From contig DHTR01000017.1 in assembly GCA_002408725.1 (NCBI GenBank), positions 64,054-76,761 on the forward strand: a DNA stretch of 12,708 nucleotides. The letters are read 5' to 3'. A program made the position numbers and the translations under genes. Within the stretch, counting starts at the first letter, position 1; the number at the start of each line of letters is the position of its first letter. Shown here in pieces: positions 1 to 6,564 of the stretch. The notes under the pieces are model-generated. The model was not told the DNA's origin. It did no database searches and was given only the letters and a program-made list of their open reading frames with translations. The stretch is from Pelotomaculum sp. UBA5255. Lineage in GTDB: Bacteria > Bacillota > Desulfotomaculia > Desulfotomaculales > Pelotomaculaceae.

Positions 1-12
1 AGCGAATACCTG

Positions 13-1059
13 GTGGGGTTGATTAAAACAGAAGATAGCTGGTTGATCGAATCATTTGAAGAAACTTACAAAAATTGTTGCAGCACCAAGTATAATCCTT
101 TTAGTGATCCCGCCTTTTGCCGGGTATATGAGATTATTGATCTGGAGCAGCTGCTTGCCAAACTGGATGACCTGGACGGGGTAAGGGAAGTTAAGGAACT
201 GCCTGATGGAATGCATATGCGCCTGACTTATCGCGAAGAGGATTTTAACTGCGGGGTATCATTTATGAGCGGCGTAGTTGCCGACCTGGTAGTGAACGGG
301 GATGAATTTGTGGTAATCTGCCAGGATGATGATAACCTAAACGGCCTCCATGATTTTCTGGAGGATGAGGTTAGTTGCGTTCTATTAAGAGAGGATTATC
401 AGGTGAATGTGCTCACCGCCTTTCGTTATTTGGGCGGGCAGTATGTAAGCTTCGAAGATGTGCTTTTGGAACCGGGCAGTGAGGCGGCTTGTGATGACGG
501 CATGCGCTTGATAAGCGCGCACTATCATATCAAGGACCGGCAAAGAGTCGTAGAAAGACTGGAAACCATGGGAAAAGACTTCTGTTTCCAGGGTAGAGAT
601 TTCCAGCTCTATTATCAGGTGGAGGCCTCTGCCCACGGACCGGCTTTTGAGGCTGAGTACATTATGGGGTCAAATTGGATAGCCGTTTCCACCTTTGGAG
701 ACAGTGACATGGCCCGGGTCAGACAGCAATTTGAAGCCGATATGTATGGGTGCCTGGAGTTCGATGGCATGGAGATCCGGGAAGATGGCATCTTCGATAT
801 ACTTACGGCTGACCTGAAAAAAGCTTATCCTCAGCTTTCAGCCATACTGAAAGAACTATATTTAAACAAGTGGGTGCATTCTCACCTCAGCCTCTTACAG
901 GGGATGAGCCCCTCCGAGGCCCGGCAGACCGAGGAGGGCAACCGTCTGTTGTGGGCTTTGTACAAGAAGATCAAGCGCAGGGAAGGGAACCGTCATCTAA
1001 GCGGAAAGCCTAACAATATCATACTGAAAGAATACATTCGCAAAATCGAGCAGAAATGA
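13..1059 (+). CDS. Hypothetical protein, possibly 5'-truncated by the window edge
   Basis: I do not recognise this 348-residue protein. The GTG at 13 is the first possible start, but no Shine-Dalgarno site precedes it and the frame is open to base 1, so the true start may lie to the left of the window. The protein is acidic and soluble-looking, with no signal peptide or membrane segment. A Cys-rich patch (NCC near residue 22, AFC near 35) lies near the N-terminus. Around residues 285-325 there is an L-x-G-M-S-P-S-E-A motif followed by a charged helix. It faintly resembles the short helical tail (LxGxTPxEA, then a helix) of DUF2384-like and SEC-C-associated proteins, which is suggestive only. 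It is followed by the promoter and T-box of the ilv-leu operon, so it is probably a separate transcription unit and says nothing about amino acid synthesis. Coding is likely because the frame is long and uses codons like its neighbours; function is unknown. Confidence 0.7.
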   Translation: MGLIKTEDSWLIESFEETYKNCCSTKYNPFSDPAFCRVYEIIDLEQLLAKLDDLDGVREVKELPDGMHMRLTYREEDFNCGVSFMSGVVADLVVNGDEFVVICQDDDNLNGLHDFLEDEVSCVLLREDYQVNVLTAFRYLGGQYVSFEDVLLEPGSEAACDDGMRLISAHYHIKDRQRVVERLETMGKDFCFQGRDFQLYYQVEASAHGPAFEAEYIMGSNWIAVSTFGDSDMARVRQQFEADMYGCLEFDGMEIREDGIFDILTADLKKAYPQLSAILKELYLNKWVHSHLSLLQGMSPSEARQTEEGNRLLWALYKKIKRREGNRHLSGKPNNIILKEYIRKIEQK

Positions 1060-1080
1060 CAGCTAATGCGACGTATACTA

Positions 1081-1110
1081 TTGACAAACAGCGGTATGAT
1101 TCAATATACT
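1081..1110 (+). promoter_or_regulatory. Sigma-A-type promoter of the ilv-leu operon
   Basis: A perfect -35 box TTGACA (1081-1086) is separated by 18 bases from a -10 box TATACT (1105-1110), which differs from TATAAT at one position. Transcription would begin near 1117, just ahead of the T-box leader, which is the expected geometry. An alternative -10, TATGAT at 1095-1100, has no matching -35. The assignment is made by eye from consensus and position. Confidence 0.72.
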
Positions 1111-1134
1111 TGATGAATATTAAATAATGAATTA

Positions 1135-1402
1135 ATCACACCGAGGAAGGGACTTGACACCTGAAATCACTTGATTACAGAGAAGCTGGCCATGTGCTGA
1201 AAGCCAGTATCAACATTTCTGGTGGTGATCATCCCGGAGGAGCAATCTGAAAGGCTTGCCTGAGTAGGTGCTGCCGGACGCAAAAGTCCGTTATCAAGAC
1301 AGTGTGCCGGAAAGCACGCGCTGTAAGTGGTCGCATGGGCGACAAACAGGGTGGTACCGCGGGAGATTCCTCTCGTCCCTGACCGGGACGAGGGGATTTT
1401 TA
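1135..1402 (+). promoter_or_regulatory. T-box riboswitch leader, apparent Ile (AUC) specifier
   Basis: This leader senses uncharged tRNA and controls transcription of ilvD and probably downstream genes. Stem I can be traced. GGGA (1149-1152) pairs with TCCC (1232-1235), and CACC (1158-1161) pairs with GGTG (1221-1224). These enclose an internal loop whose 3' side holds ATC (1228-1230) followed by the usual purine A1231. ATC reads as an isoleucine specifier. The apical part has CTGGC (1186-1190) pairing with GCCAG (1203-1207). The conserved CCGTTATC of the stem II region is at 1288-1295. A stem III hairpin GTCGC/GCGAC spans 1330-1343. The signature AGGGTGGTACCGCG is at 1348-1361, with the TGGT bulge that would pair with a tRNA acceptor end having discriminator A, as tRNA-Ile has. 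CAGGG (1347-1351) can pair with CCCTG (1377-1381), forming the antiterminator and breaking the terminator arm. The class is very secure; the specifier is inferred from hand folding. Confidence 0.93.
1369..1402 (+). terminator. Rho-independent terminator of the T-box leader
   Basis: An 11-bp stem with one G-U pair is formed by CCTCTCGTCCC (1369-1379) and GGGACGAGGGG (1385-1395), with a five-base loop TGACC. It is followed by ATTTTTAT. The 5' arm overlaps the bases that pair with the T-box sequence in the antiterminator, so the two structures are mutually exclusive, as in known T-box attenuators. When charged tRNA predominates, transcription should stop here before ilvD. Confidence 0.93.
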
Positions 1403-1453
1403 TATTCTTTTATAGCTTGCAAACAGAAACTTGTTGAGCAGGTTGGGCTATCT

Positions 1454-1464
1454 AAGGAAGGTGA
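1454..1464 (+). promoter_or_regulatory. Ribosome binding site fixing the ilvD start
   Basis: AAGGAAGGTGA ends five bases before the GTG at 1470. It rules out the TTG at 1431, 39 bases upstream in the same frame, which has no such site and lies just behind the terminator. Confidence 0.8.
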
Positions 1465-1469
1465 TCGGG

Positions 1470-3131
1470 GTGAAAAGCGACACAATTAAATTGGGGCTGG
1501 AAAAGGCTCCCCATCGATCTTTATTCAGGGCCATCGGCCTTAGCGATGAAGAGATCAAAAGACCTCTGATCGGCATAGTTAACTCGCACAATGATATCGT
1601 GCCAGGTCATATTAACTTGGACAAAATCGGGGAAGCGGTTAAAGCGGGAGTGCGCGTGGCAGGGGGAACTCCCCTGGAATTTCAGACCATAGCAGTCTGC
1701 GACGGCATCGCTATGAACCACCTGGGTATGAAGTATTCTCTGGGCAGCCGGGAGCTGATCGCCGATTCAGTGGAGATTATGGCTACCGCCCATGCCTTTG
1801 ACGGACTGGTATTCATACCCAATTGCGATAAGGTGGTGCCGGGCATGCTGATGGCTGCGGCGCGTTTAAATATTCCCGCCATCTTTGTCAGCGGGGGCCC
1901 AATGCTGGCCGGCAGGTCAGGTGATAAAGGCCTGACCTTAACCCAGGTATTTGAGGGAGTAGGTGCGGCGGCTGCCGGAAAAATGACTCCTGAGGAGCTG
2001 GCCCGGTTGGAAGAGAGCGCCTGCCCTACCTGTGGTTCCTGTGCCGGGATGTTTACCGCCAATTCCATGAATTGTTTAACCGAGGCCCTGGGAATGGGCC
2101 TGCCAGGGAATGGCTCTATCCCCGCGGTTTATTCCGAGCGGATTCGATTGGCCAAAACCGCAGGCATGAAGATCATGACCCTGGTAGAAAAAGATATCAA
2201 ACCCGGTGATATCCTGACTGAGGCGGCTTTCTCGAATGCCATGCGCCTGGATATGGCCATTGGCTGTTCAACCAATTCTGTCCTGCATTTGATGGCCATC
2301 GCTCACGAAGCGGGTGTATTTATAGATTTGAACCTTTTCAATGAAATCAGCGCTTCAACTCCTAATCTTTGCCGTCTGAGCCCCGCCGGGCATCACCATA
2401 TGGAAGACCTCTACCAGGCCGGCGGCATTCAAGCCATGTTCAGTGAACTCGACAAAAAGGGCCTGATCGATAAAGAAGCCCTGACTGTTACCGGAACAGT
2501 TGTAGGAGACAACATCAAAGATGCCGCAGTGCGCAATTATGATGTGATCCGGTCCATAGACCAGCCCTACAGCCCCAGCGGCGGTTTGGCCATGCTTTTT
2601 GGCAATTTGGCGCCAGAGGGGGCCGTGGTCAAAAAGAGCGCAGTGGCTGAAGAGATGATGCGGCATACGGGACCAGCCCGGGTATTCGACTCTGAAGAAC
2701 AAGCCGTAGCGGCTATTCTCAATCAGAAAATTGTACCCGGAGATGTTATTGTCATTCGCTACGAAGGCCCCAAAGGCGGACCAGGTATGAGAGAAATGCT
2801 GACTCCAACCTCGGCAATTGCCGGTATGGGTTTGGATAAGGAGGTGGCATTAATTACCGATGGGCGATTTTCCGGGGCTACCCGGGGAGCATCCATTGGG
2901 CACGTATCCCCTGAAGCAGCTTCAGGGGGCTTGATTGGCCTGATTGAAGAAGGCGATCTAATCGAGATCGATATACCTGGGTGCCGACTACAACTGCTAG
3001 TAGACGACGGCATTATCGAAAAGAGGAGCAGCCTCTGGAGAGAGCCGGAGCCCCGAATAAAAAAAGGTTATATGAAACGATATGCTCAATTGGTACAATC
3101 AGCCAGTACAGGAGCCATATTTAAAGAATGA
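1470..3131 (+). CDS. ilvD: Dihydroxy-acid dehydratase
   Basis: Dehydrates 2,3-dihydroxyisovalerate and 2,3-dihydroxy-3-methylvalerate to the 2-oxo acids, the last step before transamination in valine and isoleucine synthesis. From the GTG at 1470 the protein has 553 residues, normal for IlvD, and begins VKSDTIKLGLEKAPHRSL, a typical family N-terminus. Visible family motifs are VNSHNDIVPGH (about 37-47), AVCDGIAMNH (about 75-84), FIPNCDK (C119, with the Mg-binding D120/K121 region), SGGPM, CPTCGSCAGMFTANSMNCL (C185, C188, C191) and, near the C-terminus, GPKGGPGMREM and TDGRFSG. The cysteines are candidate Fe-S cluster ligands. The first conserved site reads VPGH, as in E. coli IlvD, and not PCN as in oxygen-stable [2Fe-2S] enzymes, so I infer the labile [4Fe-4S] type. 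It is the first gene after the T-box and is separated from ilvB by 129 bases containing a hairpin. Confidence 0.97.
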   Translation: MKSDTIKLGLEKAPHRSLFRAIGLSDEEIKRPLIGIVNSHNDIVPGHINLDKIGEAVKAGVRVAGGTPLEFQTIAVCDGIAMNHLGMKYSLGSRELIADSVEIMATAHAFDGLVFIPNCDKVVPGMLMAAARLNIPAIFVSGGPMLAGRSGDKGLTLTQVFEGVGAAAAGKMTPEELARLEESACPTCGSCAGMFTANSMNCLTEALGMGLPGNGSIPAVYSERIRLAKTAGMKIMTLVEKDIKPGDILTEAAFSNAMRLDMAIGCSTNSVLHLMAIAHEAGVFIDLNLFNEISASTPNLCRLSPAGHHHMEDLYQAGGIQAMFSELDKKGLIDKEALTVTGTVVGDNIKDAAVRNYDVIRSIDQPYSPSGGLAMLFGNLAPEGAVVKKSAVAEEMMRHTGPARVFDSEEQAVAAILNQKIVPGDVIVIRYEGPKGGPGMREMLTPTSAIAGMGLDKEVALITDGRFSGATRGASIGHVSPEAASGGLIGLIEEGDLIEIDIPGCRLQLLVDDGIIEKRSSLWREPEPRIKKGYMKRYAQLVQSASTGAIFKE

Positions 3132-3158
3132 TTTCAATATGGCAAGCGTAATAAAACC

Positions 3159-3185
3159 GGCGGGCCAAGAGCCCGCCTTTGCTTT
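3159..3185 (+). terminator. Terminator-like hairpin between ilvD and ilvB
   Basis: A seven-base perfect GC stem, GGCGGGC (3159-3165) with GCCCGCC (3171-3177), closes a CAAGA loop and is followed by TTTGCTTT. The U-tract is interrupted, so termination may be partial. It lies 27 bases after the ilvD stop. It could lower expression of the downstream genes relative to ilvD, or simply protect the 3' end of an ilvD message. No T-box and no convincing promoter lies between it and ilvB. Confidence 0.6.
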
Positions 3186-3260
3186 ATAACTGGCTGGGCG
3201 CTTTTGTATCATAAACGTGAGGTTTAAGCGGGAGTTGGAAGAATTTACGGAGGTGATTTT

Positions 3261-4946
3261 ATGAATTGTAAAGGTGCTGAAATCCTGATTAATAGTCTTA
3301 AGGAACAAGGGGTGGACACCATCTTCGGCTACCCCGGTGGGGTTGTTCTACCTATATATGATGTCCTCTATGATTCTGATATCAAACATATTTTGGCCCG
3401 GCACGAACAGGGCGCTGCTCACGCCGCTGACGGATATGCCCGGGCCTCTGGGAAAACCGGGGTGTGTATCGCCACCTCGGGGCCCGGCGCCACTAATCTG
3501 GTTACCGGAATTGCCACCGCCAATATGGATTCAATCCCCATGGTCTTTTTCACCGGGCAGGTGGCGTCACACCTCATCGGCCGGGATGCTTTTCAGGAAG
3601 CCGACATAACCGGCATCACCCTGCCTATCACCAAACACAACTACCTGGTTGAACGCACCGAGGATGTGGAGCAGGTAGTAAAAGAGGCCTTCTACATTGC
3701 CAGAACTAACCGGCCCGGTCCGGTAGTGGTCGACTTGCCCAAGGACATCATGGATAAGAGCATTGACTTTACTAGCGACAAATCAGAGGTTTTCATCCAT
3801 AGCTACCGGGTGATGAAAGGCTTTAACGCCGGACAGGTGATTAACGCGGTGGAACTGATCAAACAGGCTCAGCGTCCGGTAATCTATGCCGGCGGCGGGG
3901 TTATCATCTCCGAAGCGTCGGAAGAACTCAGGGAACTGGCGGAAAAGCGTAAAATACCAGTCACTACTACCTTGATGGGTATGGGGGCTTTCCCCGGCAA
4001 CAATTATCTGGCCTTGGGCATGCTGGGCATGCATGGCACCAAATACGCCAATTATGCGGTGTCAGAATCAGATCTTTTGATAGCCGTAGGGGTGCGCTTT
4101 GACGACCGGGTCACCGGGAAGATCGAAGCCTTTGCCCCGCACGCCAAGGTGATCCACATCGATATTGATGCTGCCGAGATCGGCAAAAATGTGGCGGTTG
4201 ACATACCTATCGTGGGACAGGTAAAAGAGGTTTTGCAGGCCATTAACCAGCGCTTGGAAGCTGTTGAAGAGCTGAGCGAATGGCATCATACCATCGATCG
4301 ATGGAAACTGGAGTATCCCCTGCGCTATCCGGCTTCATGTGAAGGACGCATCATGCCGCAGCATGTCATCGAGAGCATTTACGATATGACTCAAGGCGAT
4401 GCCGTCATCACCACCGAAGTAGGTCAGCATCAGATGTGGGCGGCTCAATACTATAAATTCAAAAACCCCAGAAGCTTTATCAGCTCAGGGGGACTCGGCA
4501 CTATGGGCTATGGATTTCCGGCCGCCATCGGCGCCAAAATAGCCCGCCCAGACATGACCGTGATCGATATCGCCGGAGACGGCAGCATTCAGATGAATAT
4601 TCAGGAACTGGGCACCGCCATGCAGTATAAAGTACCGGTGATTGTTTGTATTCTCAACAATCAATATCTGGGTATGGTCAGGCAATGGCAAGGCCTGTTT
4701 TATAAAAAGCGTTATTCTAATACCGATATCAGCCTGCAGCCTGACTTTGTTAAAGTGGCCGAGGCCTACGGAGCGGTGGGTATGCGGGTGACTGAGACCG
4801 ATCAGGTCAAAGATGCTTTAAGGGAAGCCATGAAGGTGGGAGATCGTCCCGTCTTTATCGATTTCGTGGTGGAAAGGGAAGCCGATGTCTACCCCATGGT
4901 GGCCCCGGGAGAATCCCTCATTAATATGATCGGGGGTGACGAATAA
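3261..4946 (+). CDS. ilvB: Acetolactate synthase (AHAS), large catalytic subunit
   Basis: Thiamine-diphosphate enzyme that condenses two pyruvates to 2-acetolactate, or pyruvate with 2-oxobutyrate to 2-aceto-2-hydroxybutyrate, committing carbon to valine/leucine or isoleucine. Its 561 residues are full length. Domains in order are an N-terminal ThDP-pyrimidine domain with FGYPGGVVLPIYD and RHEQGAAHAADGYAR (catalytic Glu at about E49) and TSGPGATN, a central domain (about 190-330), and a C-terminal ThDP-pyrophosphate domain with the metal motif GDGS (439-442) to NN (466-467). LGMVRQWQ follows (W476 is the residue equivalent to the herbicide-contact Trp of plant AHAS). This pattern is that of the anabolic, FAD-containing AHAS and not the catabolic AlsS; GDGSIQMNIQEL is very like E. 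coli IlvI. The ATG is preceded by an excellent site GGAGGTGAT at 3249-3257. Its stop codon overlaps the ilvN start, so the two subunits are translationally coupled. Confidence 0.97.
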   Translation: MNCKGAEILINSLKEQGVDTIFGYPGGVVLPIYDVLYDSDIKHILARHEQGAAHAADGYARASGKTGVCIATSGPGATNLVTGIATANMDSIPMVFFTGQVASHLIGRDAFQEADITGITLPITKHNYLVERTEDVEQVVKEAFYIARTNRPGPVVVDLPKDIMDKSIDFTSDKSEVFIHSYRVMKGFNAGQVINAVELIKQAQRPVIYAGGGVIISEASEELRELAEKRKIPVTTTLMGMGAFPGNNYLALGMLGMHGTKYANYAVSESDLLIAVGVRFDDRVTGKIEAFAPHAKVIHIDIDAAEIGKNVAVDIPIVGQVKEVLQAINQRLEAVEELSEWHHTIDRWKLEYPLRYPASCEGRIMPQHVIESIYDMTQGDAVITTEVGQHQMWAAQYYKFKNPRSFISSGGLGTMGYGFPAAIGAKIARPDMTVIDIAGDGSIQMNIQELGTAMQYKVPVIVCILNNQYLGMVRQWQGLFYKKRYSNTDISLQPDFVKVAEAYGAVGMRVTETDQVKDALREAMKVGDRPVFIDFVVEREADVYPMVAPGESLINMIGGDE

Positions 4947-5431
4947 TGAAGCATACACTGGCGGTTACAGTCGACAATAAACCCGGGGTCCTGACCCGGG
5001 TGACCACCATGTTCCGCAGAAGGGGTTTCAATATCGATAGCCTCACCGTAGGGGCCACCGAGAATCCTACCATTTCACGGATGACGATCGTGGTGGAGGG
5101 CGACGACCAGATTATCGAGCAGGTCACCAAGCAGCTTTACAAACTGGTCAATGTGATTAAAATTGTGGATGTTACCAATGAACGGGCGGTAGAACGCGAA
5201 TTAGTACTTATCAAAGTCAAGGCCGATGCCAGCGTGCGCGCTGAAGTCATGCAGATCGTGGAGATATTCCGCGCCCGCATCGTAGATATCGGCAAAAATA
5301 ACTTAATTATTGAAGTAACCGGGGATTCCGCCAAAATTGACGCTATAGAAGAAGCCCTGCGGCCTTTCGGCATCTCCGAGCTGGTGCGTACCGGCAAGAT
5401 CGCCATGCTGCGGGGGGGGTGCAAAGGATAA
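4946..5431 (+). CDS. ilvN: Acetolactate synthase, small regulatory subunit
   Basis: Regulatory partner of IlvB; it raises AHAS activity and confers valine feedback inhibition. Its 161 residues match the long bacterial form. An N-terminal ACT domain (about 1-75) contains DNKPGVLTRV, RRRGFNIDSLTVG and ENPTISRMTIVVEGD, and a C-terminal small-subunit domain (about 83-158) follows. Aligned without gaps to the E. coli IlvH N-terminus, the residues equivalent to the valine-site N11, G14 and N29 are all present, so valine inhibition is expected. The ATG shares its first A with the last base of the ilvB TAA (TAATG), which supports one-to-one coupling. Near the stop is a run of eight G (5412-5419) encoding part of a short RGGCKG tail. 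The family homology already ends at about GKIAMLRG, so slippage there would alter only the last few residues. Confidence 0.96.
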   Translation: MKHTLAVTVDNKPGVLTRVTTMFRRRGFNIDSLTVGATENPTISRMTIVVEGDDQIIEQVTKQLYKLVNVIKIVDVTNERAVERELVLIKVKADASVRAEVMQIVEIFRARIVDIGKNNLIIEVTGDSAKIDAIEEALRPFGISELVRTGKIAMLRGGCKG

Positions 5432-5467
5432 AAAAAGATATTTGGGTTATGCTGGTAGCAGATGCTG

Positions 5468-5488
5468 ACCCCCGGTACAGCCGGGGGT
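5468..5488 (+). other. GC-rich hairpin between ilvN and ilvC
   Basis: ACCCCCGG (5468-5475) and CCGGGGGT (5481-5488) form a perfect eight-base-pair stem with a TACAG loop in the 85-base ilvN-ilvC gap. What follows is AGACATAATAATAAGGAGG with no T-tract, so it is not a standard terminator. It ends 12 bases before the strong ilvC ribosome binding site. A role in RNA stability or processing, setting the ilvBN to ilvC ratio, is plausible but untested. Confidence 0.55.
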
Positions 5489-5516
5489 AGACATAATAAT
5501 AAGGAGGATGTTGACA

Positions 5517-6530
5517 ATGGCTAAAATGTTTTATGATGCTGACGCCAACCTGGATCTGCTTAGAGGGAAAACCGTGGCTGTGATGGGTTTCGGTTCCCAG
5601 GGCCATGCCCAGGCTCAGAACCTGCATGAGAGTGGAGTCAACGTGGTGGTGGGGCTGCGCAAGCCCTTTGACGATTTTACCGAAGAAGAATGGAACAAAG
5701 TCATTGCCGCCGGAATTCAGCCTCTGACCGTTTCGGAAGCGGCTCAGGCAGCAGATATTATTCAGGTGCTTCTTCCTGACGAAACTCAGGCCAGGGTTTA
5801 TAATGAACAGATTAAGCCCCACCTCACCGAAAGCAATGCCCTGGGCTTCTCGCACGGCTTTAACATTCATTTCGGCCAGATTGTTCCGCCTGCCTTTATC
5901 GATGTTTTCATGGTGGCCCCCAAAAGCCCGGGCCATCTAGTAAGAAGGATGTACACCAAAGGCGCCGGAGTACCGGGCTTGGTTGCCGTTCAGCAGGATT
6001 ACAGCGGAAAAGCCAGAGACCTGGCCCTGGCCTATGCCTGTGGAATAGGCTGCACCCGGGCTGGCGTTATTGAAACCAGCTTTAAGGAAGAAACGGAAAC
6101 CGATTTGTTCGGCGAACAGTGTGTACTTTGCGGCGGGGTGACCCAACTGGTCAAGACTGGATTCGAAACCCTGGTTGAAGCCGGTTACCAGCCGGAGATA
6201 GCCTATTTCGAATGCATGCATGAGCTAAAACTGATCGTGGATCTGATGTATGAAGGCGGCATGGGCTATATGCGTTATTCCATAAGTGATACCGCCGAAT
6301 GGGGCGACTATACTAAAGGACCGGATGTCGTCGGCCCTGAAGCCCGCCAGGCTATGCAGCAGGCCTTAACAGACATTCAGGAAGGCCGTTTCGCCAAGAA
6401 CTGGCTGCTGGAGAACCAGGTGGGCAGACCGCAGTTTAATGCCCTTAAACGCCGCAACCGTGAACACCTCATCGAAGAGGTGGGAGAAAAATTGCGGGCT
6501 ATGATGCCCTGGCTGAAAGAGACCAAATAG
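5517..6530 (+). CDS. ilvC: Ketol-acid reductoisomerase, class I (possibly NADH-preferring)
   Basis: Isomerises and reduces acetolactate and acetohydroxybutyrate to the 2,3-dihydroxy acids used by IlvD. Its 337 residues fit the short class I family. The start chosen is the ATG at 5517, seven bases after AAGGAGGAT (5501-5509); the ATG at 5508 lies inside that site. The N-terminal Rossmann domain has GFGSQG (24-29). The C-terminal knotted domain has ETETDLFGE with Mg ligands D196 and E200, and FECMHE with E232 and E236; SDTAEWG is also present. Unusually, the loop after the second beta strand (residues 48-59) is long, like that of E. coli IlvC, and acidic. E56 and E58 stand where E. coli R76 and S78 contact the NADPH 2'-phosphate, in a gap-free alignment running from the GxGxxG motif. 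This predicts NADH use. It is the fourth gene of the operon and is followed by leuA after 34 bases. Confidence 0.97.
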   Translation: MAKMFYDADANLDLLRGKTVAVMGFGSQGHAQAQNLHESGVNVVVGLRKPFDDFTEEEWNKVIAAGIQPLTVSEAAQAADIIQVLLPDETQARVYNEQIKPHLTESNALGFSHGFNIHFGQIVPPAFIDVFMVAPKSPGHLVRRMYTKGAGVPGLVAVQQDYSGKARDLALAYACGIGCTRAGVIETSFKEETETDLFGEQCVLCGGVTQLVKTGFETLVEAGYQPEIAYFECMHELKLIVDLMYEGGMGYMRYSISDTAEWGDYTKGPDVVGPEARQAMQQALTDIQEGRFAKNWLLENQVGRPQFNALKRRNREHLIEEVGEKLRAMMPWLKETK

Positions 6531-6564
6531 AGGTTCAAATATTTATATAATCGGGGGGTGCAGG

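Noticed and set aside
1113..1127. Four-codon ATG frame near the transcription start, as a leader peptide
   Set aside because: It overlaps or precedes the predicted start of transcription and has no ribosome binding site.
1431..1469. Upstream TTG start for ilvD, adding 13 residues
   Set aside because: It has no Shine-Dalgarno site, and the extra residues (LSRLGYLRKVIG) are encoded by the ribosome binding site of the GTG start at 1470.
1268..1489. Short plus-strand open frame across the T-box region
   Set aside because: It covers the conserved T-box sequence and terminator and runs into ilvD in another frame; the RNA structure explains this region.
3178..3260. A second T-box or other riboswitch ahead of ilvB
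   Set aside because: The gap is too short and has neither the AGGGTGGTACCGCG signature nor a specifier stem.
5468..5488. ilvN-ilvC hairpin as a rho-independent terminator
   Set aside because: No T-tract follows the stem.
5508..5516. Upstream ATG start for ilvC
   Set aside because: This ATG lies inside the AAGGAGGAT ribosome binding site; the ATG at 5517 has correct spacing and the usual IlvC N-terminus.
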